Positions 26,589-35,838 are shown, counted from the first letter of the stretch. The stretch is DNA of 64,000 nucleotides from Streptosporangium sp. NBC_01756 (GCF_035917975.1 NZ_CP109130.1:7316001-7380000); one strand, 5' to 3'. The notes: generated by a model from the letters alone, not told the origin. Numbers and translations: made by a program.

Positions 26589-27536
26589 CTACTCGTCCTG
26601 CTCGGTGCTGTTCGGAGAGGGGGTGGCGGCCGGTTCCACCGTCCTGCCCTGGGGGTCGGTGACCAGTTCGTCGGCCGTGCCCATCACGGTCGCGTCGTTG
26701 ATCTTCCACTGGCCGCCGGCCTTGACCAGACCGAGCTCCAGATAGGTGCCGAGCATGCGCCGGGTGCCCGCCGTGCTCGTGACCTGGGAGTCCACCACGG
26801 TGATCGCCTTCGCCCTGCCCCGGGTGACCTCGGCGACGTAGACGCCTCTGACCGAGGCGGACGAGTTCGCCTTCATCGAGGTGATCACGCTCTCCAGCGG
26901 GCCGAACGCCTCGTCGTAGACCTTCTCGAAGTCGGCGTCCGAGATAGCCAGAATCTGGTCGCGGTAGGCCTGGAGGTCGGAGTAGTCGTAGGTCTGCAGG
27001 GCCATGGAGAACTCGCGCGCCCGCGCGAAGACCGCACCGCGCTCGGCCTCCTCCTCGGCCAGGCGGTCGGCCGTCGTCCACTGGAGCACGGCGACTGTCG
27101 CGGCCGCCGCGAGCGCGGTGGCCGCGGCCGCGTCCAGCAGTCTGCGCCGCCACGCCGTGGGCCCCGCGCGGGGCCCACCCCGGCCTCCGTCCCCGCCGAC
27201 GGCCGGATCCGCGACGGCCCGGTCCGCGACGGCCGGGTCTGCGATGGCCTGGTCCGCGATGGCCCGGTCCGCGGCGGCCCGGTCCAGGGCCGCCCGGACA
27301 GCCGCCGCGGCGACGGAGTTCGGCTCGGTGGGCTCTCCGCCGTCCTCGGGGATCCGGCCGCGAGCCGAGCCCGCCCCCCTGAGGGGTTCCTCGGGCTCCT
27401 GAGGGACTGGGCTCACCTGCTGCTCCTGTTCGCGGCGGCGCGGCCCGCGGCCCGTGACCGCGGACTCGCTGTTCACCTTCGGGGCCGGCGCCGGCTCGGC
27501 CAGGTCGGCCGCCCTCTTGGGAGTGTTCCCCGCCAC
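26589..27536 (-). CDS. Mce-associated-like single-span membrane protein
   Basis: A 315-residue protein with a long disordered cytoplasmic N-terminus, one membrane helix (about residues 133-152) and an extracellular domain of about 150 residues. That domain shows SNTF2-like features known from Mce-associated proteins: RAREFSMALQTYDYSDLQAY, then AFGPLESVITSMKANSSAS, and a late VKAGGQWKINDATV. Residues 89-113 are five Ala-Asp-x-Ala-x pentads. No mce genes are nearby, so it is an orphan member; family assignment is moderate. Confidence 0.78.
   Translation of the reverse strand: MAGNTPKRAADLAEPAPAPKVNSESAVTGRGPRRREQEQQVSPVPQEPEEPLRGAGSARGRIPEDGGEPTEPNSVAAAAVRAALDRAAADRAIADQAIADPAVADRAVADPAVGGDGGRGGPRAGPTAWRRRLLDAAAATALAAAATVAVLQWTTADRLAEEEAERGAVFARAREFSMALQTYDYSDLQAYRDQILAISDADFEKVYDEAFGPLESVITSMKANSSASVRGVYVAEVTRGRAKAITVVDSQVTSTAGTRRMLGTYLELGLVKAGGQWKINDATVMGTADELVTDPQGRTVEPAATPSPNSTEQDE
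27198..27272. repeat. 15-bp tandem repeat coding Ala-Asp pentads
   Basis: Five consecutive 15-bp units within the Mce-associated-like gene encode AD-x-A-(I/V) pentads. The DNA units differ at a few positions. Confidence 0.75.
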
Positions 27537-27595
27537 GTCTCCATCAGCACGTCAACCCGCGGTACGAACTTCGCAGGCTGCCCGCGAAGCGCCGA

Positions 27596-29014
27596 TCAGG
27601 CGGAGAGCGCGCCCAACCAGCCCTCGATCTCGTCGGGGTGGCGGGGCAGCCCGGCCGACATCAGGCGGGCGCCGTCGGCGGTGATGACGAGATCGTCCTC
27701 GATGCGCACCCCGATGCCGCGCAGCTCCGGCGGGAGGGTCAGGTCGTCCGGCTGGAGGTAGAGGCCGGGTTCGACGGTGAGCACCTGGCCCTCCTCCAGC
27801 ACGCCGTCCAGGTAGACCTCCGAGCGGGCCCTGGCGCAGTCGTGGAGGTCCATGCCGAGCATGTGGCCGCTGCTGCACAGGGTGTAGCGGCGGTACAGCC
27901 CGCTGTCGGTCTCCATCGCCTCATCGGGGCCGATCTTCAGCACACCCCAGTCGTACAGGCCCTCGGCGATGACCCGCATGGCCGTCCGGTGGAAGTCGCG
28001 GAACCTCGCGCCGGGCTTCAGGACGGCGATGGCCGCGCTCTGGGCCTCGTAGACCAGCTCGTAGACCTGGCGCTGGACCGGGCTGAACCGGCCGGAGAGC
28101 GGCAGTGTCCTGGTGATGTCGGCGGTGTAGAGGTTGTCGGTCTCCACACCCGCGTCGAGCAGCAGCAGGTCGTCGCCGTTCAGCCGCCCGTCGTTGCGGA
28201 TCCAGTGCAGCACGCACGCGTGGGCACCGGAGGCCACGATGCTGTCGTAGCCGACCGCGTTGCCCTCCAGGCGGGCCCGGAGACCGAAGACCCCTTCCAG
28301 GTAGCGCTCGCCGCGCCGGTGGGCCAGCGCCGCGGGCAGCGCCCGCACCACGTCCTCGAACCCGCGCGTGGTCGCGTCCACCGAGAACTGCAGCTCGGCG
28401 ATCTCCCATTCGTCCTTGATCAGCCGCATCTCGGAGAGGAACACCTCCAGTTCGCCGTCCCCGTCGTGCGGTGCGACCCGGGCGTCCACCGAGGCGTCCA
28501 CCCCGCGCAGCACCCGTGCGGGTCCGCCGAGCACCTCGTCGAGCCGGTCGGTGGCCGCGCAGTCGATCAGGTAGAGCGCCTCCGCCTCGGCCAGGTCGGG
28601 GCGGCGGCCCACCCAGAACTCGCCGTAGCGGCGGTCCCGGTAGAACTCCTGCCCGGCCGTTCCGGGCGCCGAGCGCGGCGAGCGCGGTCGCAGGAACAGG
28701 GTGGCGGATCCGGACGGTTCGATGACCAGGACGTTGTCCGGTTCCTGATCGCCGGTGAGGTAGGTGAACGCGCTGTGCGCCCGGAACCGGTAGTCGCTGT
28801 CGTTGCTGCGGGACTTGAGCGTGCCGGAGGGGATGATCAGCCGCTCGCCGGGGAAGCGTGCGGCGAGCGCGGCGCGGCGCTTGGCGGTGTAGGAGGCCAG
28901 CGGCAGCGCGGTCAGGCCGTCGCGGCGGGTGTCGGCCCAGCCGGTCTCCATGAACGAGGCGAGGGCCTCGGAGACCGGAAGGTCGTGGCTGCCGGTGTTG
29001 AGCTTGTCGGTCAT
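27596..29014 (-). CDS. pepP: Xaa-Pro aminopeptidase (M24B)
   Basis: Removes N-terminal residues next to proline. 472 residues: an N-terminal aminopeptidase P domain (from about YTAKRRAALAARFPGER) and a pita-bread metallopeptidase domain. Metal ligands are visible as Asp in LLDAGVETDNLYTADITRT, His in CSSGHMLGMDLHD, Glu in VLTVEPGLYLQPD and Glu in GIGVRIEDDLVIT. ATG 29014 was chosen from the family start; the ribosome-binding site (cgggga) is weak. Upstream lies the 29.05-29.24 kb repeat region. Confidence 0.95.
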   Translation of the reverse strand: MTDKLNTGSHDLPVSEALASFMETGWADTRRDGLTALPLASYTAKRRAALAARFPGERLIIPSGTLKSRSNDSDYRFRAHSAFTYLTGDQEPDNVLVIEPSGSATLFLRPRSPRSAPGTAGQEFYRDRRYGEFWVGRRPDLAEAEALYLIDCAATDRLDEVLGGPARVLRGVDASVDARVAPHDGDGELEVFLSEMRLIKDEWEIAELQFSVDATTRGFEDVVRALPAALAHRRGERYLEGVFGLRARLEGNAVGYDSIVASGAHACVLHWIRNDGRLNGDDLLLLDAGVETDNLYTADITRTLPLSGRFSPVQRQVYELVYEAQSAAIAVLKPGARFRDFHRTAMRVIAEGLYDWGVLKIGPDEAMETDSGLYRRYTLCSSGHMLGMDLHDCARARSEVYLDGVLEEGQVLTVEPGLYLQPDDLTLPPELRGIGVRIEDDLVITADGARLMSAGLPRHPDEIEGWLGALSA

Positions 29015-29064
29015 GGTGTCCCCGAGAGCGAAGATGCGTGGTATTTCACACGCTATCGCTGGCC

Positions 29065-29236
29065 GGTACGGCTCGCACCCCACTCACGGCCCGTCCTCCC
29101 GCGCCGGGCCCGTACGGCTCGCACTCCTGCTCCGGGCCCGTACGCCTCGCACTCCTGCTCCGGGCCCGTACGGCTCGCGCCCCCGCTCCAGCCCGTACGG
29201 CTCGCACCCTCCCTCCCGGCCGGTGCGAGCCGTACC
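29065..29236. repeat. Degenerate tandem repeat with one inverted copy
   Basis: The core gtacggctcgcac (with variants) occurs at about 29066, 29112, 29140, 29169 and 29195, mostly with a 26-29 bp period and a ctcctgctccgggcc spacer. An inverted copy, ggtgcgagccgtacc, lies at 29222-29236. The block fills the gap between pepP and the liv operon, both on the minus strand. The inverted copy can pair with any of the direct copies and may form the liv terminator. Confidence 0.75.
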
Positions 29237-29248
29237 CCGGACCGTTGA

Positions 29249-30523
29249 TCAGCCGACCGGCACCGGGTAGTCCTTGGCCAGATCGGAGATCGCCGCCTCC
29301 TTGAAGATCACGGCACCGCCGAGCGCCTCCTTGTCCGGCTTGAGGACGAAGGAGGAGCGCGAGGCGGGCTTGTCGAACACGCTGAAGTCCATCACCGTGC
29401 CGTAGTCGCCGCCCCAGGAGGACTGGGTGCGGTGGGCCGCGACGACGGCGGCGCGGCTCAGGTCCTTGCCCTGGCAGGCCTTCTTCAGCGCGTCGACGAC
29501 GATCGCCGCCGCCGAGTAGCCCGTGGCGACCCCGCTGTCGATGACCTGGCCGGGATACTTCGCCGTGTAGTCCTCCGCCAGCTTCTTCATGGCCGGGAGC
29601 GGGGCGCTGATCGGGGCGCCGCCGGTTATGTAGTAGAAGTCCTTGAGCAGGGCGGGGCCGGCCGGGGTGGGCAGCAACTGCGGGGAGTAGGCCGAGTTGC
29701 TGCCGACGAACGGCACGTCCATACCCTTGGCCAGCGAGACGCCGACGAGCGAGGCCGTCTGCTTGGGGCCGACCGAGACCAGCACGGCCTTGACCCCCTC
29801 GGCCTTGAAGGCGGCCACCTGGGCGCTCATGTCCTGGTCGGTCGCCTTGATCTTCTGCTCCACGAGCTTCAGGCCGAGCTTCTCCGCGGCGTACTTGGAG
29901 CCGTTCAGCGCGCTCTCGCCGTAGTCTCCCTCGAAGTACAGGTGGCCGATCTTGTCCCCGGACTTGAGGCCCTTCTCCTTGACCAGGAAGTCCACTCCGT
30001 TGATCATGTCGACGTCGTAGGTGGTGGCGGTGACCTGGATGGCCTTGCTGCCCAGCAGCCCGGTCGCCCAGGCCATCGGGATGGTCAGCAACTGGTCGGC
30101 CTCGATGCGCTGCTTGAGCGCGACGACCATGGGAGAGCCGATGAAGTGGGCGATCGCCACGGACTTCGGGGCGATCTCGGTGTAGGCGGCGACGGCCTTC
30201 TGCGCGTCGTAACCGTGGTCGCGCACGATGGCCGCGAGCTTGCGGCCGCACACCCCGCCATCCGCGTTGACCTGCTCGAAGTAGAGCTGCTGCGCCTGGG
30301 TCAGGCTCTTTCCGAACGAGGCGTAGGGGCCGGTGAGGTCGGTCATGAGCCCCAGGGTGATCGTGTCGGCGGTGACGCCGGGGCCGGTTTTCACCCCGTC
30401 GCCACCGACGGCCGGTGCGGTGGGGGCGCCCCCGGTGGCCTTGTCGCTGGCACACGAGGTGACCGCCAGGGCCAGGAGGACCACCGCCGCGGTCCGCCGG
30501 CAGGAGGTGCTTGCGATTGTCAT
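29249..30523 (-). CDS. livK: ABC transporter substrate-binding lipoprotein, branched-chain amino acid type
   Basis: A 424-residue lipoprotein with lipobox LAVTSC and the periplasmic-binding fold of the Leu/Ile/Val-binding family. It shows ITLGLMTDLTGPYASFG, YFEQVNADGGVCGRKLAAIV and LVSVGPKQTASLVGVS. It captures the ligand outside the membrane and hands it to LivH/LivM. Start ATG 30523 has aagga six bases upstream and overlaps the end of livM by four bases. Last gene of the five-gene operon. The ligand could be amino acids, amides or short aromatic acids. Confidence 0.93.
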   Translation of the reverse strand: MTIASTSCRRTAAVVLLALAVTSCASDKATGGAPTAPAVGGDGVKTGPGVTADTITLGLMTDLTGPYASFGKSLTQAQQLYFEQVNADGGVCGRKLAAIVRDHGYDAQKAVAAYTEIAPKSVAIAHFIGSPMVVALKQRIEADQLLTIPMAWATGLLGSKAIQVTATTYDVDMINGVDFLVKEKGLKSGDKIGHLYFEGDYGESALNGSKYAAEKLGLKLVEQKIKATDQDMSAQVAAFKAEGVKAVLVSVGPKQTASLVGVSLAKGMDVPFVGSNSAYSPQLLPTPAGPALLKDFYYITGGAPISAPLPAMKKLAEDYTAKYPGQVIDSGVATGYSAAAIVVDALKKACQGKDLSRAAVVAAHRTQSSWGGDYGTVMDFSVFDKPASRSSFVLKPDKEALGGAVIFKEAAISDLAKDYPVPVG

Positions 30524-31638
30524 GTCGATTCCTTGTGTCGGGGGGACGGGTTCGGAGAGGGCTGCCTCGCCGCGGACAGGGACGCGATCCGGCGGTTCAC
30601 GCCGTGGCGCAGCCGGCCGGTCAGGCTGACCAGACCGCCCGGCAGGAAGAGGACGATGACGACGACGGCCGCGCCGTACAGGATCCGGGCGGCCTCGGCG
30701 GGGGAGACGCCGCCCGCGCCCGGTTCGGCCACCAGTGGGAGGGCGTCGCTGTAGCGGGTCAGCAGTTGCGGCAGCAGCGAGACGAAGACGGCGCCGATCA
30801 CCGCGCCCGCGACCGAGCCCAGCCCGCCGATGACGATCATGGCGAGGTAGTCGAGGGAGAGCAGGATGCCGAAGTACTCCGGCACGGTCCGCTGGAAGAC
30901 CAGGGCGAGCAGGACGCCGGCCAGCCCGCCGTACATCGACGACAGCACGAACACCCCGGCGCGGTAGCGGGCCACCGGGACGCCCATCACCCCGGCCGCG
31001 ATCTCGTGGTCCCGGATGGTGTTCATGGCCCGTCCCGGGCGCCCGGCGAGCACTCCGCGGGCGAACAGCGCCGCACCGACCAGGACCGCCAGGCCGAGGA
31101 ACCACAGCCGTTCCAGCGCGCCGAACGGCACCCGGGCCACCACGAGCGCGGGGGAGTCGGCGAAGACGAGCCCGAACAGCTCCATGGGCGGGACCGGACG
31201 GCCGTTGTAGCCGCCCGTCACGGGCGCGGCGTTGAACAGCAGATGCTGGCCGAGGAAGATCAGCGCGAGGGTGGCGATGCCGAGGTAGGCCCCCTTCAGC
31301 CGGCCGGCGATCGGGCTGAACACGCCCCCGGCGACGCCCGCGGCGAGCACCGCCAGCACCGCCGCGACGGGGGTGGGCAGGCCCAGGCCGCCCAGGCCGT
31401 GCTCGGGAGCGGAGGAGAAGTAGACGTAGGAGTAGGACCCGACCGCGAGGAAGAACGCGTGTCCCATGGACAGCTGGCCGGTGGCACCGGTCAGCAGGTT
31501 GATGCCGATCGCCCCCACGGCCGCCGACATCGAGAAGAGCCCCGCCTGCAGCCAGAAGCCCTCCAGATAGAACGGCACGGCCACCGCCACGGCCAGGACC
31601 GCCGACCAGGTGAGGACTTTCGCCCATCTGTCAGACAC
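30520..31638 (-). CDS. livM: ABC transporter permease LivM
   Basis: A 372-residue permease with about ten membrane helices. The family marks are INLLTGATGQLSMGHAFFLA near the N-terminus, GAYLGIATLALIF, and LSSMYGGLAGVLLAL with YLAMIVIGGLGSVAGAVIGA near the end. The C-terminal tail after LRHGVNRR is disordered. GTG 31638 has AGGGAG seven bases upstream and overlaps livH by eight bases. Confidence 0.94.
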   Translation of the reverse strand: MSDRWAKVLTWSAVLAVAVAVPFYLEGFWLQAGLFSMSAAVGAIGINLLTGATGQLSMGHAFFLAVGSYSYVYFSSAPEHGLGGLGLPTPVAAVLAVLAAGVAGGVFSPIAGRLKGAYLGIATLALIFLGQHLLFNAAPVTGGYNGRPVPPMELFGLVFADSPALVVARVPFGALERLWFLGLAVLVGAALFARGVLAGRPGRAMNTIRDHEIAAGVMGVPVARYRAGVFVLSSMYGGLAGVLLALVFQRTVPEYFGILLSLDYLAMIVIGGLGSVAGAVIGAVFVSLLPQLLTRYSDALPLVAEPGAGGVSPAEAARILYGAAVVVIVLFLPGGLVSLTGRLRHGVNRRIASLSAARQPSPNPSPRHKEST

Positions 31639-32521
31639 GTGCCAGCTCCCTCGTCCCGAACAGCCCGGCGGGCCGGATCAGCAGGACCACGATCATCACG
31701 AGGAACGGCGCGACGTCGCCGACGCCCCTGCCGAGGAAGGTCAGGTCGTTCTGATAGCCGCTCATCAGGGTCTCGGTGACCCCGATGATCAGACCGCCCG
31801 CCAGTGCCCCCGTGGTGGAGTCCAGGCCGCCGAGGATCGCCGCGGGGAACGCCTTCATGGCGGCGAACGTCGTGCTGCGGTCCAGACCCGGCGTGGGGAA
31901 CACGCACAGGAAGAGCGCGGCGACGGCGGCCAGGCCCCCGGCGACCGCCCAGGCCCCCATCGACACCCGGCCGCGCCGCACGCCCATCAGCGCGGCGGTC
32001 TCGGGGTCTTCGGCGGTGGCGCGCATGGCGACACCCCAGCCGGTGTACTTGAACGCGAGCAGGAACACGGTGATGAGGGCGGCCGCGACGCCGAGCGCGA
32101 CGAGCCGGGTCTCCGCGATGCCGACGGCCCCCAGATGCACCACCCGGTCACGCCACGGGTCGCCCAGGGCGAGCACGTCGGTGCCGATCTGCCGGGTCAG
32201 CTCGGTGGTCAGCACGATGTCGACGCCGATCGTCACGATCGCGAGGACGCTGTGGGAGGAGGCGTTCGCCCGGCGGATGATCAGAAACTCGATCAGGGCG
32301 CCCAGCACGGCCGCCCCGGCGACGCCGAGCAGGAGGGCGGCCCAGAAACCGATCACCGGATGCAGTTTCGCGACGACGAAGCCGCCGGCCAGCAGCAGCG
32401 AGGCGTGGGCGAAGTTGACCACCTCGGTCGCCTTGAAGATGATGACGAATCCGAGTGCGATCAGCGCGTACACCGCGCCGACGGAGATCCCGTTCGCCAG
32501 AAGCTCCAGGAAAGTGATCAC
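31631..32521 (-). CDS. livH: ABC transporter permease LivH
   Basis: A 296-residue permease. It begins LLANGISVGAVYALIALGFV and contains EVVNFAHASLLLAGGF, VLAIVTIGVDIVLT and FAAMKAFPAAILGGLDSTTG, the LivH pattern. It forms the membrane channel with LivM. GTG 32521 has GGGGAGG seven bases upstream and overlaps the livG stop (GTGA). Confidence 0.94.
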   Translation of the reverse strand: MITFLELLANGISVGAVYALIALGFVIIFKATEVVNFAHASLLLAGGFVVAKLHPVIGFWAALLLGVAGAAVLGALIEFLIIRRANASSHSVLAIVTIGVDIVLTTELTRQIGTDVLALGDPWRDRVVHLGAVGIAETRLVALGVAAALITVFLLAFKYTGWGVAMRATAEDPETAALMGVRRGRVSMGAWAVAGGLAAVAALFLCVFPTPGLDRSTTFAAMKAFPAAILGGLDSTTGALAGGLIIGVTETLMSGYQNDLTFLGRGVGDVAPFLVMIVVLLIRPAGLFGTRELARV

Positions 32522-33375
32522 GGAGTGTCCTCCCCTGTCTCGCTCGCCGCACCGAGGTAGGCGCGGATGACCTCGGGATCGTTCTGCACCTCGGAGGGCG
32601 GCCCGGCGGCGATCCGTCTGCCGAAGTCCAGGACCGTCACCGTGTCGGCGAGCCGCATGACCATTCCCATGTCGTGTTCGACCAGCAGGATCGAGATGCC
32701 GAGGCTCTCCCGGACGGCGATGATCAGTTCGGCCATGTCGCGGCGTTCGCCGCCGTTCATGCCGGCCACCGGCTCGTCGAGCAGGAGCAGCCGTGGCTCC
32801 ATGCACAGGGCCCGAGCCAGTTCGACCCGTTTCTGCACGCCGTACGGCAGGAGCCCGACCGGGGTGGCGAGCCGCTCGGCGAGGCCGGTGAAGGCGGCGA
32901 TCTCGGCCACCCGGTCGCCGTGCCGCCTGGCCTCCCGCCGTGCCGACGGCAGCCGCAGCCCGGCTGCGACGAATCCGGCGCGGGTCAGCCGGTGCCGGCC
33001 GAGCATCAGGTTCTCGCGCACCGACAGGCGCGGCGACAGGGCGATGTTCTGGAAGGTGCGGGCCACGCCCAGGGCGGCGATGCGGTGCGGCGCGAGGGCG
33101 GTCAGCTCCGCCTCTCCGAACCGCACGCTGCCCGAGGTCGCCCGGTAGACCCCCGACAGGACGTTGAAGCAGGTCGACTTGCCCGCACCGTTGGGTCCGA
33201 TGACCGCGTGGACGCTGCCGGGTTCGACGGTGAAGCCGACCGCGTCCAGCGCGGTGAGCCCGGCGAAGCGCACGGTCAGCTCCCTGACCTCCAGCCGGGG
33301 GGCGGAGCCGGGGTCCGGGGTTTCGGGCGTGGGGTCGGCGGTGTTCATACCGTCCGGTTGGTATGTGTCGTTCAC
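32518..33375 (-). CDS. livG: ABC transporter ATPase LivG
   Basis: A 285-residue ATPase. Walker A is VIGPNGAGKSTCFN, followed by ARTFQNIALSPRLSV (Q-loop). LLPYGVQKRVELARAL is the signature region, with YGVQ in place of the usual LSGGQ-like LSYGEQ. Walker B is LLLLDEPVAGMN. GTG 33375 is chosen because it overlaps the livF stop by four bases and has GAGG eight bases upstream; GTG 33384 and ATG 33348 are alternatives. Confidence 0.93.
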   Translation of the reverse strand: MNDTYQPDGMNTADPTPETPDPGSAPRLEVRELTVRFAGLTALDAVGFTVEPGSVHAVIGPNGAGKSTCFNVLSGVYRATSGSVRFGEAELTALAPHRIAALGVARTFQNIALSPRLSVRENLMLGRHRLTRAGFVAAGLRLPSARREARRHGDRVAEIAAFTGLAERLATPVGLLPYGVQKRVELARALCMEPRLLLLDEPVAGMNGGERRDMAELIIAVRESLGISILLVEHDMGMVMRLADTVTVLDFGRRIAAGPPSEVQNDPEVIRAYLGAASETGEDTP

Positions 33376-34262
33376 GCCGACCACCTCGCCAGCGCCGGGC
33401 GCCCGGCGGCCGGTCCTGCCGGGGAGACGTTCTCGTTCTCGTCCTCGATCCCCAGATAGCGGCGGCGCACCTCGTCGCTCCGGGCGAGGTCGGCGGCGGC
33501 GCCGGACAGGACCACCTCGCCGACCTCCAGCACGTACGCGTGGGAGGCCAGGGAGAGGGCCATGGCGGCGTTCTGCTCCACCAGGAGCACCGTCGTCCCC
33601 CGCGCGTTGATCTCACGGACGGTGTCGGCGATCCGCGCGGCCATCATCGGGGCCAGACCGAGGGTGGGCTCGTCGAGCAGGAGCATCCTCGGCCTCGCCA
33701 TCAGCGCGCGGCCGATGGCGAGCATCTGCTGCTCGCCGCCCGACAGCAGCCCCGCGCGCTGCCGGGCGCGCTCGGCGAGCACCGGGAAGAGCGCGAGCAC
33801 GCCCTCCTTGGCCTCGGCCGCGGCCCGGCGGTCGCGCGCCCCCAGCGCGCCGGCCCGCAGGTTCTCCTCCACGGTCATCCGCGCGAAGATCCTGCGCCCC
33901 TCGGGCACCTGGACGACGCCCCGGCCGACCACGGCGGAGGCGGCCACCCCCGACAGCCGGGTCCGGTCGAAAACGATCTCGCCCGCCGCGATCCCGCCCC
34001 GGTGGAACCTGAGCGTGCCCGAGACGGCGCGCAGCAAGGTGGACTTGCCGGCCCCGTTGCCGCCGAGCACCGCGACGATCGAACCGCGCGGGACACTGAG
34101 CGAGATCCCGCGCAGCGCGGTCACCGGTCCGTAGTTCACCGCCAGCTCCCTGACGACCAGCCCGGAGTCCTCGGGCGGTGGAGGGGCGGGTGGAGGGGCG
34201 TGGGCATCCCTGCCACCTGGCGGATGAGCTGCTGGATCTACCCGGTGGGTGAATCGCTTCAC
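33372..34262 (-). CDS. livF: ABC transporter ATPase LivF
   Basis: The second ATPase of the system, 296 residues. Walker A is VLGGNGAGKSTLLRA, then RGVVQVPEGRRIFARMTVEE, the signature LLSGGEQQMLAIGRAL and Walker B MLLLDEPTLGLAP. A 30-residue Pro- and His-rich N-terminus and a short C-terminal extension lie outside the core. The start is uncertain: GTG 34262 (VKRFTHRVD) is chosen, with ggaaga about nine bases upstream. It is the first gene of the liv operon, divergent from the PucR regulator. Confidence 0.9.
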   Translation of the reverse strand: MKRFTHRVDPAAHPPGGRDAHAPPPAPPPPEDSGLVVRELAVNYGPVTALRGISLSVPRGSIVAVLGGNGAGKSTLLRAVSGTLRFHRGGIAAGEIVFDRTRLSGVAASAVVGRGVVQVPEGRRIFARMTVEENLRAGALGARDRRAAAEAKEGVLALFPVLAERARQRAGLLSGGEQQMLAIGRALMARPRMLLLDEPTLGLAPMMAARIADTVREINARGTTVLLVEQNAAMALSLASHAYVLEVGEVVLSGAAADLARSDEVRRRYLGIEDENENVSPAGPAAGRPALARWSA

Positions 34263-34545
34263 TGTTATGGTTCTTCCGTTCGAAACGGTCGGGGATGGGC
34301 CGCCGCGTACCTCGGCCGAGGGAAACGAGAAGCCACTCCTTTTGGGTGAGCGGAGGAGTCGCACATGCCTCCTGAGGACCGATGAACGCACCTAATCCGG
34401 GTGATTCACCAGAGTCCATAGGCGGAGGTGAAGTCGGGGCCCGCGCCCATGAGGGACCGGTGCCGGTTGTGCGTCAGCACAGCGTGTGATCACGAAACAG
34501 AACAGAACCCTGTTCTGTTGGGTGTGCGGCTGACACCATTGTCCG
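34263..34545. promoter_or_regulatory. Divergent liv/PucR control region with inverted repeat
   Basis: This 283-bp gap separates the liv operon from its likely regulator. At 34501-34519 aacagaa-ccctg-ttctgtt forms a 7-bp inverted repeat. The overlapping cagaaca/tgttctg arms (34497-34516) give a second register. It lies 27 bp before the regulator start, so it may be an autoregulatory operator. No -10/-35 pair was convincing. Confidence 0.5.
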
Positions 34546-35745
34546 ATGGGGATCCGCTCCACCGCCGACGACGAGGTGCGCAGGGTCATGCGCATGGCCG
34601 CCGCCCGACTGCTGCAGCGGCTCCCCGAGCTCACCGACGAGCTGGTCACCAGGACGCGTGACACCGACGAGGCGTACCGCCGGATGGTGCCCACCGACGA
34701 CCACTGGCAGAGCGTGTACGACGCCCTGCGCGTCGGCATCGGCGCGATCCTGCTGCCCCTGGCGGAACGGCGGGACCTGCAGCAGGCCGAGTCGACCGCC
34801 CGGCGCCGCGCCGAGCAGGGCCTGCCGATGGACTCGCTGCTGCGCAGTTACCGCGTCTCCGCCCAGGTGATGTGGGACGGGCTGGTGGGAGTCGTCGCCG
34901 AGGAGGAGCCGGACAGCATCCCGGTGCTGATCCGCAGCGCCACCAAGGTCTGGCACGCCGTGGACCGGCAGGCGGTCGCCGCCGCCGAGGCCTACCGCAG
35001 CCGGGAGGCCGAGATGTTCGGCCGCACAGCCGAACGGGTCCAGGCGCTGCTCGACGCCCTGCTGGAGGACCGGGCCGACACCTTCCTCACCCGCAGCGCC
35101 GCCGCGGCGCTGGACCTGCCCGAACTCGGCCGCTACGCGGTCGTCATCACCCGGCTGCCGGGCCGCCACGACCACCGTGACGACGCCGCCCGTCCGACGG
35201 CCCTGGGGGTGATGCGGTTGCTGTGGCGGATGCGCCCCGACTACGAGGTCGCGGTCGTCCTGCTCCACGAGGCGGGGATGGAGGACCTGACCCGTGAGCT
35301 GCGCCCGCACGTCACCGGCTGCGCCGGGATCAGCCCGGTGGTCGAGGGCCTGGCCGAGCTGGGCCGGGCCCGCAGGCTCGCCGAACTCGCCCTGCGGACC
35401 TGCGCGGGGGAGGGGCCGGAGATCGCCCGGCTGGAGGACCGGCTGCCCGCGGCGCTGGTGGTGAGCCAGCCCGAGCTGGCCGGCCACCTCAGCGCCGCCG
35501 TGCTCCGGCCCATCCTCGCCCTCGACCCGCCCGACCGGGAGGTGCTGCTCGGCACCCTGGAGGCGTGGCTGCGCTGTGAGGGCTCCGCGATACGCGCTGC
35601 CGGGCAGTTGTACTGCCATCGCAACACGGTCTTCAACCGGATCCGCCGCATCGAGCAGCTCACCGGGCGTTCCCTGGCCCGCCCGCTGGACATCGTGGAA
35701 CTCGCCCTGGCCCTCGACGCGGTACGGCTGCTGCCACTCACCTGA
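34546..35745 (+). CDS. PucR/CdaR-type transcriptional regulator
   Basis: A 399-residue regulator. The N-terminal part is helical (RsbR-N-like: DELVTRTRDTDEAYRR and PMDSLLRSYRVSAQVMWDGL), a GGDEF-like central region follows, and the C-terminal PucR helix-turn-helix is RAAGQLYCHRNTVFNRIRRI. Such proteins sense purines, amino acids or related metabolites. Being divergent from the liv operon, it is the likely controller of that transporter. ATG 34546 has no strong ribosome-binding site. Confidence 0.92.
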   Translation: MGIRSTADDEVRRVMRMAAARLLQRLPELTDELVTRTRDTDEAYRRMVPTDDHWQSVYDALRVGIGAILLPLAERRDLQQAESTARRRAEQGLPMDSLLRSYRVSAQVMWDGLVGVVAEEEPDSIPVLIRSATKVWHAVDRQAVAAAEAYRSREAEMFGRTAERVQALLDALLEDRADTFLTRSAAAALDLPELGRYAVVITRLPGRHDHRDDAARPTALGVMRLLWRMRPDYEVAVVLLHEAGMEDLTRELRPHVTGCAGISPVVEGLAELGRARRLAELALRTCAGEGPEIARLEDRLPAALVVSQPELAGHLSAAVLRPILALDPPDREVLLGTLEAWLRCEGSAIRAAGQLYCHRNTVFNRIRRIEQLTGRSLARPLDIVELALALDAVRLLPLT

Positions 35746-35838
35746 GGGCGCCTTCTTTGCGGCTGTCGGCGCTTAGCGGGAGCATCGATGGGGCAATGGT
35801 CATAGATACCCCAGCCAGGCCGAACCGAGGTGGTGTCC

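Noticed and set aside
29065..29236. CRISPR-like short repeats
   Set aside because: The 26-29 bp units are degenerate along their whole length and have no unique spacers; one copy is inverted.
27638..29248. 536-codon plus-strand frame opposite pepP
   Set aside because: pepP on the minus strand shows all metal ligands; the plus frame has no recognisable motif and is a high-GC shadow.
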